Positions 8,066 to 19,072 of a DNA stretch of 63,354 nt are shown piece by piece. The notes beneath the pieces are model-generated. The model had not been told where the DNA came from. It saw only the letters and a list, made by a program, of their open reading frames with translations, and did no database searches. The position numbers and the translations under genes are program-made. The number at the start of each line of letters is the position of its first letter. The first letter of the stretch is position 1. The DNA is from an uncultured Gemmatimonadota bacterium (GTDB taxonomy: Bacteria > Gemmatimonadota > Gemmatimonadetes > Longimicrobiales > Longimicrobiaceae): the NCBI GenBank assembly GCA_902805735.1, contig CADCTW010000039.1, positions 1-63,354 on the forward strand, given 5' to 3'.

Positions 8066-9964
8066 CTGGCCAAGAACTGGACGATCGAAGACTCCCGCGA
8101 GCTGTACAACGTGGAAGGCTGGGGAGTCGGCTACTTCGAGATCAACGACAAGGGCCACGTCGCCGTGCGCCCCACGCGCGAGAGCACGCGCGAGCTGGAC
8201 CTGTTCGAGATCGCCATGGACATGGAGGCGCAGGGGGTGCGCCTTCCGCTCCTGCTGCGGTTCTCGGACATCCTGCGCACCCGCATCGAGACGCTGACGG
8301 AGCGCTTTCACCACGCCATCCAGGAGTTCGGCTACGAGGGGAAGTACACCACTGTGTACCCCATCAAGGTGAACCAGCAGCGCCACGTGGTGGAGGAGAT
8401 CGTGGGCTTCGGCGAGCGGCACGGGGTGGGGCTGGAGGTGGGGAGCAAGCCGGAGCTGCAGGCGGTGCTGGCCCTCACCGAGCGCACGGACCACCTGATC
8501 GTGTGCAACGGCTACAAGGACGAGGAGTTCATGCGGCTGGCCCTGATGGGCCAGAAGCTGGGCCACCAGGTGCTCATCGTCATCGAGAAGCTGAGCGAGG
8601 TGGAGACGCTGCTGCGCGTGGCCGACGAGATCGGCGTGGTGCCTACGCTGGGCGTGCGCATCAAGCTCACCACCACCGGCTCCGGGCGCTGGAGCGAGAC
8701 GGCGGGGGAGAAGAGCAAGTTCGGGCTGAACGCATCGCAGGTGGTGCGCGTGCTGGACAAGCTGGAGGCGGCGGGGCGGCTGGACACGCTCAAGCTGATC
8801 CACTTCCACCTGGGCTCGCAGATCCCGGACATCCGCAACATCAAGCTGGGGATGACGGAGGTGGCGCGCTTCTACGTGGAGCTGCGCAAGCTGGGCGTGG
8901 GGGTGGAGTACGTGGACGTGGGCGGCGGGCTGGGGGTGGACTACGACGGCTCGCGCTCCACCTCGTCGGCCAGCGTCAACTACAGCGTGCAGGAGTACGC
9001 CAACGACATCATCTACGGGCTGGCGGAGGCGTGCCGCGAGAACGAGGTGCCGATGCCGCACGTGATCAGCGAGAGCGGCCGGGCGCTGACCGCGCACCAT
9101 GCCCTGCTGCTGATCAACGTGGTGGACCTGGAGACGCAGGTGGCCGGCGACCCGGACCCGGTGGACGAGGAGAACTCGCACCCGCTGGTGCTGGAGCTGG
9201 CGGCCACGTACAAGGAGGTGGGCGTCCGCAACACGCGCGAGGTGTACCACGACGCCTCGTTCGCCAAGGAGCAGATGCAGGTGTTCTTCAACACCGGCAC
9301 CCTGACGCTGCGGGAGCGCGCCACGGCCGAGCGCTACTGGCTGGCCATCATGAACCGGGTGGCCGAGGAGGCGCGCAAGGACCCGGAGGAGTTCGAGGAC
9401 ATCCTCCCGGAGCTGGAGTCGGTGCTCATCGACCGCTACTTCTGCAACTTCTCGCTCTTCCAGTCGCTGCCGGACTCGTGGGCCATCGACCAGCTCTTCC
9501 CCATCATGCCCATCCACCGGCTGGGCGAGGAGCCGGACCGGCGCGGCACGCTGCAGGACGTGACCTGCGACTCGGACGGCAAGATCGACCAGTTCGTGGG
9601 ATGGCGGAAGGCCAAGCCGTCGCTGGAGCTGCACGCCTTCCACCACGACGAGCCCTACATCCTGGGGATCTTTTTGACGGGCGCGTACCAGGAGATCCTG
9701 GGCGACCTGCACAACCTGTTCGGCGACACCAACGCCGTGCACATCCATCTCTCGGAGGGCGGCTACGAGGTGGGCGACCTGGTGCACGGCGACACGGTGA
9801 CCGAGGTGCTGAACTACGTGCAGTTCAACGCGCAGGACCTGGTGGCCACCTTTCGTAAAAAGGTAGCCAACGCGCGTCTTCCCCGCGCGCAGGCAAACGC
9901 CTTCATCGCGGACTACGTGGACGGGCTGGCGGGGTACACGTACCTGGAGTCCGAGGTCGAGTAA
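8066..9964 (+). CDS. speA: Biosynthetic arginine decarboxylase SpeA, probable CTG start
   Basis: PLP-dependent arginine decarboxylase (arginine to agmatine), about 632 residues. Signatures: TVYPIKVNQQ with the PLP-binding lysine, HFHLGSQIPDI, the GGGLGVDYDG loop, ESGRALTAHHA and the C-terminal TCDSDGKIDQF segment. Conserved sequence begins at KNWTIEDSRELYN immediately after CTG at 8066, which has GGGAGG 5 nt upstream; no ATG or GTG is near. A TTG at 8012 (GAGGG upstream) is the alternative and would give about 650 residues. Divergent from the TIGR00300-type gene; product agmatine would feed the nearby ureohydrolase to yield putrescine. Confidence 0.93.
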   Translation: MAKNWTIEDSRELYNVEGWGVGYFEINDKGHVAVRPTRESTRELDLFEIAMDMEAQGVRLPLLLRFSDILRTRIETLTERFHHAIQEFGYEGKYTTVYPIKVNQQRHVVEEIVGFGERHGVGLEVGSKPELQAVLALTERTDHLIVCNGYKDEEFMRLALMGQKLGHQVLIVIEKLSEVETLLRVADEIGVVPTLGVRIKLTTTGSGRWSETAGEKSKFGLNASQVVRVLDKLEAAGRLDTLKLIHFHLGSQIPDIRNIKLGMTEVARFYVELRKLGVGVEYVDVGGGLGVDYDGSRSTSSASVNYSVQEYANDIIYGLAEACRENEVPMPHVISESGRALTAHHALLLINVVDLETQVAGDPDPVDEENSHPLVLELAATYKEVGVRNTREVYHDASFAKEQMQVFFNTGTLTLRERATAERYWLAIMNRVAEEARKDPEEFEDILPELESVLIDRYFCNFSLFQSLPDSWAIDQLFPIMPIHRLGEEPDRRGTLQDVTCDSDGKIDQFVGWRKAKPSLELHAFHHDEPYILGIFLTGAYQEILGDLHNLFGDTNAVHIHLSEGGYEVGDLVHGDTVTEVLNYVQFNAQDLVATFRKKVANARLPRAQANAFIADYVDGLAGYTYLESEVE

Positions 9965-9970
9965 AAAGAA

Positions 9971-10036
9971 GTCTCACACAGAGGCACAGAGGCACAGAGG
10001 AAAGCGTTTTCCTCTGTGCCTCTGTGTCTCTGTGGC
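9971..10036. repeat. E1 inverted repeat between convergent stops
   Basis: Arms of degenerate ACACAGAG octamers (9971-10000 and 10011-10036) around a 10-nt centre. The left arm starts 6 bp after the speA stop and the right arm ends 4 bp before the stop of the convergent TM2 gene. Confidence 0.9.
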
Positions 10037-10040
10037 TTCT

Positions 10041-10247
10041 TTAGCGGTACGGGTGGGCCTTGGCGTAGTTGTAGGCCGTGTAGGCGGCGATCAGGTGGGC
10101 GACCCAGCCGAGCAGGCCGCCGGTGCCGATCCACATCCCCGGCGTGATGATGAGCCAGAAGATGCCGCGCAGGAACTTGCCGTTGTAGATCTGCCCGATC
10201 CCGGGGACCAGGAAGCTCAGCAGTGCCGCAGTGCCAGGATCTCTCAC
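10041..10247 (-). CDS. TM2 domain membrane protein
   Basis: A 68-residue membrane protein of the TM2 family: ALLSFLVPGIGQIYNGKFLRGI is the hallmark first helix plus loop, followed by a second hydrophobic helix (GLLGWVAHLIAAYTAYNYA). The GTG at 10247 has GGAGGGA just upstream and gives the family's length; the ATG at 10307 would add 20 polar residues without a site. TM2 proteins are small inner-membrane proteins of poorly defined function. Stands alone. Confidence 0.8.
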   Translation of the reverse strand: MRDPGTAALLSFLVPGIGQIYNGKFLRGIFWLIITPGMWIGTGGLLGWVAHLIAAYTAYNYAKAHPYR

Positions 10248-10337
10248 CGTTCCCTCCGTGTTGAGTCGGTTCCCCCGACCTCCCCGGGACGGCGACCCGT
10301 ACGGCACCCGCGCCGCGGAAGTTTCGCCGCCCTCCGG

Positions 10338-11195
10338 TCAGCTCCGTGCGCCGTACAGCGCGAGCGCGTGCGGGATCGGCCTCACCGTGCGAAGGTGCGT
10401 GTTGGCGCACATGAACTGGCTGGAGGGACCACCGTCCAGCTGGACCACGTCAGCGGAGCCGAGGCCGCGCAGGAAGGAGTGAGCGTTCTCCAGCGTCCCG
10501 AACGCGATGTACACCATGACGGTTTCCATCGCTCCGTCCCGGTTGCCGTCCCGCACGCCGAGGTACGTCCGGATGTTGCGGCCCCCGCCCACCGATGTGC
10601 TGTACCCCACGATCGCGTGCTGTGCCGGGAGAGCCCGGTTGACCCGGTCGAAGTCCCTGCTGCTCTCGGTGTATGGCCGGATGGAGGCGCGGTCACCGTC
10701 CATCGTGAGCACCCTGCGGGGGAGCGTCGTGGTGTGCGCCCCGGCCGTCTTCAGGCTCCAGTTGAGCTTGAAGGGAAAGGTCAGCTCGGTCGTGGTGGCA
10801 TGCGCCTGGTAAAACCCGCCGTTGAACACGCAGAAACGGCTGGGAGTCAGATGGGTCGTGCTCCACCAGTCGCCGATGGAGTTCCTGCGGAACTGGGGCG
10901 AGCGGTTGGAGCTGGAGGCGGCGCTCAGCCCCTGGGACAGGCTCATCACGCGCGCGCCCCGGCTCAGGTCCACGAAAGCGATGGCGTCGAACGTTCCCGG
11001 CCTGAGGCACAACAGCACGCCCCGCCCCCTCTCCCGCTCAGACCAGCCGGAGGGGCACGCGAGCGTGACGCCCGCGGACACGGGCTGCGCGGCCTTTGCC
11101 GAGGCCGCCACACCGGGGCGCGTCGGCGTGTCGGCACAGGCGGCGGATACGAGGAGCGCGAGCAGCGGAACAACCCTGGTGATTCGTGCGGTCAT
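10338..11195 (-). CDS. Lipoprotein with phosphodiester glycosidase (NAGPA-like) domain
   Basis: 285 residues. N terminus is a lipoprotein signal (hydrophobic LLALLVSAAC, lipobox cysteine at about 20). The body matches the NAGPA/DUF2233 phosphodiester glycosidase family: CVFNGGFYQ near the middle and the characteristic C-terminal SADVVQLDGGPSSQF. Relatives remove sugars linked by phosphodiester bonds, including exopolysaccharide or cell-wall linkages; substrate is unknown here. AAGGG lies before the ATG. Monocistronic. Confidence 0.75.
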   Translation of the reverse strand: MTARITRVVPLLALLVSAACADTPTRPGVAASAKAAQPVSAGVTLACPSGWSERERGRGVLLCLRPGTFDAIAFVDLSRGARVMSLSQGLSAASSSNRSPQFRRNSIGDWWSTTHLTPSRFCVFNGGFYQAHATTTELTFPFKLNWSLKTAGAHTTTLPRRVLTMDGDRASIRPYTESSRDFDRVNRALPAQHAIVGYSTSVGGGRNIRTYLGVRDGNRDGAMETVMVYIAFGTLENAHSFLRGLGSADVVQLDGGPSSQFMCANTHLRTVRPIPHALALYGARS

Positions 11196-11429
11196 GGCTT
11201 CACCCTTGAGCGGTTAGGTGGCCGGGCCCCGTTCCGCGCGCGCCGGACGGCGCCGCGAGGCCGGCTTCCACGCACCCTAAAGCGCGAGCTCTGGCGGGAA
11301 AAGGGCCACATGTATCGTTCAGGCCCGCGGGGTACTTGCACATGAACCGCACAGGTTTTCGGCAATGGCGCAGACGCGGGTGACCAGAATCGGTGCGTTC
11401 AGGTAAAACGGTGCGGATGAAAAAAGAAG
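11196..11429. other. Intergenic gap
   Basis: No gene or repeat recognised in these roughly 230 bp; it should contain the promoter of the leftward lipoprotein gene, but no convincing -35/-10 pair was found. Confidence 0.5.
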
Positions 11430-11454
11430 GAGCGCCCCAGAATCCAGGGCGCTC
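11420..11454 (-). terminator. Rho-independent terminator of nrnA
   Basis: GAGCGCCC (11430-11437) and GGGCGCTC (11447-11454) form an 8-bp stem; on the minus strand it is followed by CTTCTTTTTT, a proper T-tract, 26 bp after the nrnA stop. Confidence 0.85.
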
Positions 11455-11480
11455 TTACTCGCGTCTGACGGTGTGTTCGC

Positions 11481-12497
11481 TCAGCCGGCGGTGCGGGCGG
11501 CCGCGAGGACCGGAGGGGTGACCTCGTCTATACCCCCCGGGATGAGGGCGCCCGCGGCCTTGACGTGCCCGCCCCCGCCGAAGCGCCGCGCCAGGCGGTT
11601 GACGTCCGCCGCGCCGTTGGAGCGGAAGGAGACCTTGGTGGCCCCCTCCTCCGTCTCGCGGAACAGCATCGCGACCTCGGTGCCCTCGATGGAGCGCACG
11701 TGCTCGATGAGCCCGTCGAAGTCCTCGCCCGTGGCGCCAAGGCGCGAGGCGGTGTCGGCGCGCACCGTCATCCAGGCGATGCGCGACTGCGGGTCCGTGC
11801 GCAGGGAGGCGAGCGCCTCGCGCAGCAGCTCCAGGCGGCGCAGCGGAGCGGTGGCGAAGAGGCGGCGGTACACGACTTCCGGGTCGATGCCGCGCGCCAG
11901 GAGCTCGGCGGCCACGGCGTGGATGCGCGGGGTGGTGTTGGAGTAGCGAAAGGAGCCGGTGTCGCTGACGATGGCCACGTACGCCCCCAGCGCCGACGCG
12001 CGCGGCACCGCGTCGCCCGCCAGGGTGATCATGTCGTACACCATCTCGCCGGTGGCGCCGGCGGAGGGGTCCTGCACGGCCGTGTCGCCCACCACCTCGC
12101 TGCCGGCGGGGTGGTGGTCCACCACCAGGGTGCGGTCGCGGGGGAGGTGCTCGGCCAGGACACCCACGCGGGCGGGCTCGCTGGTGTCCAGCACCAGGAA
12201 CAGGTCGGCCTCGGCCAGGGCGGCCTCGGCTTCGGGGGTGCCCAGATCCGCCACCACGTCCTGCCGGTGGAGGACGAAGCGGAACAGGTCCGGGAAGGGG
12301 GTGGGGTTGACGATGGTGGCGTCGATGCCGCGCGCCTCCAGCCAGGCGGCCACGGCGGCCTGCGACCCGCTGCCGTCGCCGTCGGCGCCCACGTGCGTCA
12401 CCAGCACCACGCGCCGGGCGGCCAGCAGGCGCTGCAGCACGCGCCGCAGGGGGAAGGCGCGCGATTCGGGGACGGCGAGCAGTTCGTGGGTCGGCAT
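11481..12497 (-). CDS. nrnA: DHH/DHHA1 phosphoesterase, NrnA-like
   Basis: 338 residues of the DHH-DHHA1 family, which includes NrnA (oligoribonuclease/pAp phosphatase) and c-di-AMP phosphodiesterases. Metal-site motifs: THVGADGDGSGS (motif I; PDGD in typical NrnA, ADGD here), a DTSEPARVG motif II, VDHHPAG (the DHH), VSDTGSF, and the C-terminal GGGGHVKAAG of DHHA1. The ATG at 12497 begins MPTHELLAVPES; 90 further in-frame upstream residues are Arg/Pro/Gly-rich and unlike the family. Probably cleans up nanoRNA in the cytosol. Confidence 0.88.
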   Translation of the reverse strand: MPTHELLAVPESRAFPLRRVLQRLLAARRVVLVTHVGADGDGSGSQAAVAAWLEARGIDATIVNPTPFPDLFRFVLHRQDVVADLGTPEAEAALAEADLFLVLDTSEPARVGVLAEHLPRDRTLVVDHHPAGSEVVGDTAVQDPSAGATGEMVYDMITLAGDAVPRASALGAYVAIVSDTGSFRYSNTTPRIHAVAAELLARGIDPEVVYRRLFATAPLRRLELLREALASLRTDPQSRIAWMTVRADTASRLGATGEDFDGLIEHVRSIEGTEVAMLFRETEEGATKVSFRSNGAADVNRLARRFGGGGHVKAAGALIPGGIDEVTPPVLAAARTAG

Positions 12498-13120
12498 CTT
12501 CTCGGCGGCAGGGCGTGCGCTGGGGCGGGGCTCGCCCCGAAACCACGGGGATGGTACGCGCCCGCGCCGCTCGCCGCAACCGCCACGCTTCGCGAGAAGG
12601 CGCGCGAGCCGGTTCAGCACCCGCGATCGTCCTCGAACCCTTCCGAAACCGGTCCGCGAAAGGGCGAAGGAGCCGGGATCGCGGACCCATTCCCGCGGAA
12701 GGTCCGAAATCCGCGGTGGAAGGTCTGCCGCGGAGCGCGAGGTGCGTTCCGAACGGTGAGAAGTCACGTTTGCGGTGGTCCCGCGGTCTGCCCGGGCAAA
12801 AGAACGAACGGACGCTTGAACCTGTGCGGTGAGCGCGTTACATTGCCGTTTTCACCGGAACCACACGCCGCGGCGATGCGCCCTCCCATCCCGAACGCAG
12901 GCACCCGTCCGCGTGGCGGGGTGCAGAACGGGGCGCGGCGGGCGGGTACGACGGCCTTCTTCCATCCTCCTCCCAACCCCGTTCCCGCCCTTTCGCCGCA
13001 CCCGGCAACGACCAGCTCCCATTGCGGCCCCAGCCGGGGCCGCTGCGAACGCGCCTCACGGCTGGGCGCGCTTACTACCCACCCCACGGCGGACGCGGGT
13101 CCGCCCAGAACGGAGCAGCC
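12498..13120. promoter_or_regulatory. Long divergent intergenic region with promoter and leader hairpin
   Basis: 620 bp between nrnA and the permease gene. Contains TTGAAC (12816-12821), 17 bp, TACATT (12839-12844), a plausible rightward promoter, implying a leader of about 270 nt. In that leader a perfect dyad GCGGCCCC-AGCC-GGGGCCGC lies at 13024-13043. No gene is visible. Regulation of the permease through this leader is inference. Confidence 0.4.
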
Positions 13121-14719
13121 ATGAACTATTTCGCCCGCAAAAACATCGACCAGTTGCAGGCGGACGCAACCGCGGAGGGCGAGCACGCGCTGAAGCGCGA
13201 GCTGGGGCCGCTGAACCTGATCTCGCTGGGGATCGGGGCCATCATCGGGACCGGCATCTTCGTGCTCACGGGGACCGCGGCCGCGCAGCACGCGGGGCCC
13301 GCCATCGTGCTGGCGTTCGTATTCGCGGGGATCGCGTGTGTGTTCGCGGGGCTGTGCTACGCCGAGTTCGCCGCCATGATCCCGATCGCCGGCTCCGCGT
13401 ACACGTACGGCTACGCCACGCTGGGCGAGCTGATCGCGTGGATCATCGGGTGGGACCTGATCCTGGAGTACCTGTTCGGCGCGGCCACGGTGGCGGCGGG
13501 GTGGTCGGGGTACGTCAACTCCTTCCTGCGCGACCTGGGGATCGTGCTCCCGCCCAGCCTCACCTCGCCTCCGGGGGAGCTGGTGCAGGCGCCGGGGTCG
13601 GAGACGTGGGTGCGCAAGACTGCGGCGCTGGCCGAGTCGCTTTCCAAGCAGGGCGTGGACATCAACACGCTGCCGCAGGCCAACGGCGGCTTCAACGCCA
13701 TCGCGGCGCTGGGCATCTTCGCGGTGACGGTGCTGCTGGTGGTGGGGATCAAGGAGTCCGCCCGCTTCAACAACGCGGCGGTGGCGATCAAGCTGGGCGT
13801 GGTGGCGGCGTTCATCGTGGCGGGCGGCTACTACGTGCTGACGCACTGGGGCCAGTCGGTGGACCACTGGACGCCGTTCATCCCCGAGAGCACGGGCCCC
13901 GGCACCTTCGGCTTCAACGGCATCATCGCGGCCGGCGGCGTGATCTTCTTCGCCTACATCGGCTTCGACGCGGTGAGCACCACGGCGCAGGAAGCGAAGA
14001 ACCCGCAGCGCGACATGCCCATCGGCATCCTGGGCTCGCTGATCATCTGCACGGTGCTGTACATCCTGGTGTCCGGGATCATGACGGGGATCGTGGAATA
14101 CCCGCGCCTGAACGTGGGTGAGCCGATCGCCGTGGCCATCGACGCGACGGGGTACACCTGGCTGGCGCCGTGGATCAAGATCGGCGCCATCGCCGGCCTT
14201 TCGTCCGTGATGCTGGTGATGCTGATGAGCCAGCCGCGCATCTTCTACACGATGTCGCGCGACGGCCTCCTTCCGCCGCTGTTCAGCCGGCTTCACCCGC
14301 GCTTCCGCACCCCGCACATCAGCAGCATCCTGGTGGGCACGGTGTGCGCGCTGCTGGCCGGCTTCTTCGACGTCTCGGAGCTGGGGCACCTGGTGTCCAT
14401 CGGCACGCTGCTGGCCTTCTGCATCGTGTGCGCCGGCGTCTGGTACCTGCGCGTCAAGGAGCCCAACCGCCCGCGCCCGTTCCGGACGCCGTTCGTGCCG
14501 CTCTTCCCCATCCTGGGCATCGCGTCGTGCCTGTACCTGATGACGGGCCTTCCGGGCGAGGCGTGGTCGCGCCTCTTCATCTGGCTGGCGCTCGGCATCG
14601 CGATCTACTTCCTGTACGGCCGCAACCACAGCGTGGTGCAGCGCACGGGCGACGAGGCGCACGGCGGGCTGCAGGAGCCCCCGCGCCCGACGTATACGCA
14701 CGACAAGGACGAGGAGTAA
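13121..14719 (+). CDS. APC-family amino acid permease (cationic amino acid transporter type)
   Basis: 532 residues, about 12 or more transmembrane helices. The N-terminal ISLGIGAIIGTGIFVLTG signature and GPAIVLAFVFAGIAC are typical of the amino acid-polyamine-organocation superfamily, CAT subgroup (YfnA-like). A hydrophilic loop (VLPPSL to QANGG) lies between helices 4 and 5. GGAG precedes the ATG. Likely imports amino acids by proton symport across the inner membrane; substrate not determinable. Followed by an E2 inverted repeat. Confidence 0.9.
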   Translation: MNYFARKNIDQLQADATAEGEHALKRELGPLNLISLGIGAIIGTGIFVLTGTAAAQHAGPAIVLAFVFAGIACVFAGLCYAEFAAMIPIAGSAYTYGYATLGELIAWIIGWDLILEYLFGAATVAAGWSGYVNSFLRDLGIVLPPSLTSPPGELVQAPGSETWVRKTAALAESLSKQGVDINTLPQANGGFNAIAALGIFAVTVLLVVGIKESARFNNAAVAIKLGVVAAFIVAGGYYVLTHWGQSVDHWTPFIPESTGPGTFGFNGIIAAGGVIFFAYIGFDAVSTTAQEAKNPQRDMPIGILGSLIICTVLYILVSGIMTGIVEYPRLNVGEPIAVAIDATGYTWLAPWIKIGAIAGLSSVMLVMLMSQPRIFYTMSRDGLLPPLFSRLHPRFRTPHISSILVGTVCALLAGFFDVSELGHLVSIGTLLAFCIVCAGVWYLRVKEPNRPRPFRTPFVPLFPILGIASCLYLMTGLPGEAWSRLFIWLALGIAIYFLYGRNHSVVQRTGDEAHGGLQEPPRPTYTHDKDEE

Positions 14720-14740
14720 GAGGGGAAAGTGCGGGAAAGG

Positions 14741-14815
14741 AAGTGCCTAGTGCCGAGTGCCCAGTGCCTAGTGAACAGCAGTTACTAGGCACTGGGCACT
14801 CGGCACTAGGCACTT
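14741..14815. repeat. E2 inverted repeat with perfect 32-bp arms
   Basis: Arms 14741-14772 and 14784-14815 are exact reverse complements, built from the heptamer GTGCCTA and variants, around an 11-nt centre. It starts 21 bp after the permease stop. Can form a long hairpin. Confidence 0.95.
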
Positions 14816-15050
14816 CTGTACTCAGCACATCCGGCACGATCCAGACGGCCGGCTACGACCGTGTAGAGCGCCGCGAACGGACCGGGCGCGAAATTTTGCA
14901 CCCGGCCCGCTTGCGTTTCTGACCGCTTTCAGCGATCCTATCGCGCGCGCAGACGGCGCCCGCGCTTTGCGCCCCCTTCCCCCCGCCCCGCGGCTGGACG
15001 GGTGCGCGGGCGGGCGCGTCCTTTTTTTACGCAGCCTTCACACCGTTCAC

Positions 15051-17279
<2,229 letters not shown>

Positions 17280-17303
17280 AGCGACGGACGGTGCTTGGAA
17301 GAG

Positions 17304-17339
17304 GCCCGGCCGGGGATGTGTCCCCGGCCGGGCTTTTTT
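17304..17339 (+). terminator. Rho-independent terminator of hppA
   Basis: 13-bp perfect stem (17304-17316 with 17321-17333), 4-nt loop, then TTTTTT. A textbook terminator. Confidence 0.95.
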
Positions 17340-17341
17340 GC

Positions 17342-17805
17342 CCTCACCCGGCAGCTTACAGCTGCCACCCTCTCCCATAAACACCATGGGAGAGGGGACT
17401 ACTTCGCGTGCGGCGAGCAGGGGGTGGCGGGCGCTGCAGGTGGGCCCTCACCCCCCCGACCCCCCTCTCCCGATAACGGGAGAGGGGGGCGATTTCCATG
17501 GGGGGGAGCGACGCGCGCGGGCCGGCGCTCCGCCGCCTCGGGATGGACGCACGTCCCCGGCAATGATGCGTGCTCAAAGGGCGGGCGCGATGGATCACGC
17601 CCTTACGAGAGATGCGGCCCGCGAGAGGCCCGAACAGCGCGCCGCCACAGTAGATGCGCCCCCTCTCCCGTTATCGGGAGAGGGGGTCGGGGGGTGAGGG
17701 CCCTTTCAGCGCGCGCACAACCCTCTCGCGGCTCCGGCGTGGTCCCCTCTCCCAGGGCAGTTTCTGGGAGAGGGTGGCGGCTGTCAGGCCGCCGGGTGAG
17801 GGCCT
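17342..17805. repeat. Composite E3 repeat, nested inverted
   Basis: Outer copies of E3 (CTCACCCGGCAGC... with the CTCTCCC/GGGAGAG hairpin) at 17342-17400 and inverted at 17742-17805; inner E3b copies (CTCACCCCCCCGACCCC... CCGATAACGG) at 17445-17497 and inverted at 17655-17699. The block fills the gap between the hppA terminator and the stop of the convergent gene at 17810. No ORF in it is credible. Confidence 0.9.
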
Positions 17806-17809
17806 GCCG

Positions 17810-19072
17810 CTATCGCGCCGTGTCGCGGACGGAGGAGCCGCGGATGGTGGCGCCGCCCAGGATCAGGCCGCGCACGGGGAGGCCGTCGGGGAGCATGCGC
17901 TCGATGGTGGCGACGCGGACCGGACGGGCGCGCACGTCCACGTTGCTGAAGACGATGGTGTCGCCCACCGTGATGCCGAAGCTGCCGTCGATGCGCGTGC
18001 CCGGCGCCGTGAAGCGCGCGTCGCGGATGTCGAACAGCGTGCCCTCCGGGCGCGTCTCCAGAAAGAGGGAGAGCTTCCCGTTGGCGTTCGAGGGGAAGCG
18101 CGGGTACATCCACTGCAGGTCGCGGAAGCTGACCGTGTCGCCGCGAAAGGCGATGTCGTAGTACGGCAGCTCGTTCTGCGGGATCGCCCGGCCGCACTCG
18201 CGCGTGTCGTTGCGCATGCAGACCACGCCCGAGGTGGCCACGCGAGAGCCCGGGAGGCGCAGCACCGGCGCGTCGAACTCCACGCGGTCCGGGAGGATGG
18301 CGACGATGCCCTGCAGGTGGCGCACGTCGGCCGGGCGGCGGAAGAACTGCACGCGGCCCCGCAGCGAGTCGATGCGGATGCGCGACCCAGACTCGGCGCC
18401 CGGCGCGAAACGGATCTGCCGCAGCCGGCCGTTCACGTTCGCCAGGTTGATGGTACGCAGGTAGCCGCCGCCAACGCGCCGCACGATCACCGGCGAGGTG
18501 TCGCGGAGCGCCAGCCGCACCTCTTCACGCTGCGCGCGCTCGGAAAAGGTGGTGTCCGGCGACCAGGGGATCTCCACCTTCACCGTGCCGCCCACGGCCC
18601 ACAGGCTGTCCACGAAGGTGACGCGCTGCGTCCGCGGCGGGCGCGGCCCCGTGGTGGTGTCGCGGAAGATCTGCTGGTAGTTCCAGAGCGAGTCGCCGGG
18701 GAGGCGGCGCACGTAGACGTCCGGCTTGTAGAGCACCAGGCGGGTGATGCGGATGCGCGGCGAGAGCAGCGTGCGCACGTCGTAGTCCACGTCCGCGCTG
18801 TCCGCCAGCACGAACGGGGTGCCGTCCTTTTCGCGCAGGGCCACGCGGTACAGGCGGGCGCCCTCGAACAGGTTGCCGCTGATGCGGTCCACGTCCAGCT
18901 GCCCGCCGTGCATGCTCTTGCCGATGGCCGCCAGCGTGTACTCCAGCACCCGCTCGTGCCCCGCGCGCGTGCGGGCCACCAGGTTGAGCACGAGGAGGCC
19001 CAGGGCGATGCCCAGCACCAGGCCGCCCACTCCCCAGGTGGCGTTGCGCAGCGCGCGCGAGCGGCGGGCCAT
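17810..19072 (-). CDS. AsmA/TamB N-terminal-like membrane-anchored protein
   Basis: 420 residues. One N-terminal transmembrane anchor (TWGVGGLVLGIALGLLVLNLV) followed by repeated beta-strand-rich segments of the AsmA/TamB kind, e.g. DRISGNLFEGARLYRVALR and a Trp-Asn motif (SLWNYQQIF). TamB proteins are usually over 1000 residues and bridge inner and outer membrane; this one stops after the N-terminal third, 5 bp from an E3 repeat. It may be a short paralogue or a truncated gene. Start ATG shares one base with the TGA of the upstream metallophosphoesterase (TGATG), so it is the second gene of an operon. Confidence 0.65.
   Translation of the reverse strand: MARRSRALRNATWGVGGLVLGIALGLLVLNLVARTRAGHERVLEYTLAAIGKSMHGGQLDVDRISGNLFEGARLYRVALREKDGTPFVLADSADVDYDVRTLLSPRIRITRLVLYKPDVYVRRLPGDSLWNYQQIFRDTTTGPRPPRTQRVTFVDSLWAVGGTVKVEIPWSPDTTFSERAQREEVRLALRDTSPVIVRRVGGGYLRTINLANVNGRLRQIRFAPGAESGSRIRIDSLRGRVQFFRRPADVRHLQGIVAILPDRVEFDAPVLRLPGSRVATSGVVCMRNDTRECGRAIPQNELPYYDIAFRGDTVSFRDLQWMYPRFPSNANGKLSLFLETRPEGTLFDIRDARFTAPGTRIDGSFGITVGDTIVFSNVDVRARPVRVATIERMLPDGLPVRGLILGGATIRGSSVRDTAR

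Noticed and set aside
6806..9964. 1052-residue frame containing SpeA at its end
   Set aside because: The first 420 residues are antisense of the TIGR00300-type gene; conserved SpeA sequence starts right after CTG 8066.
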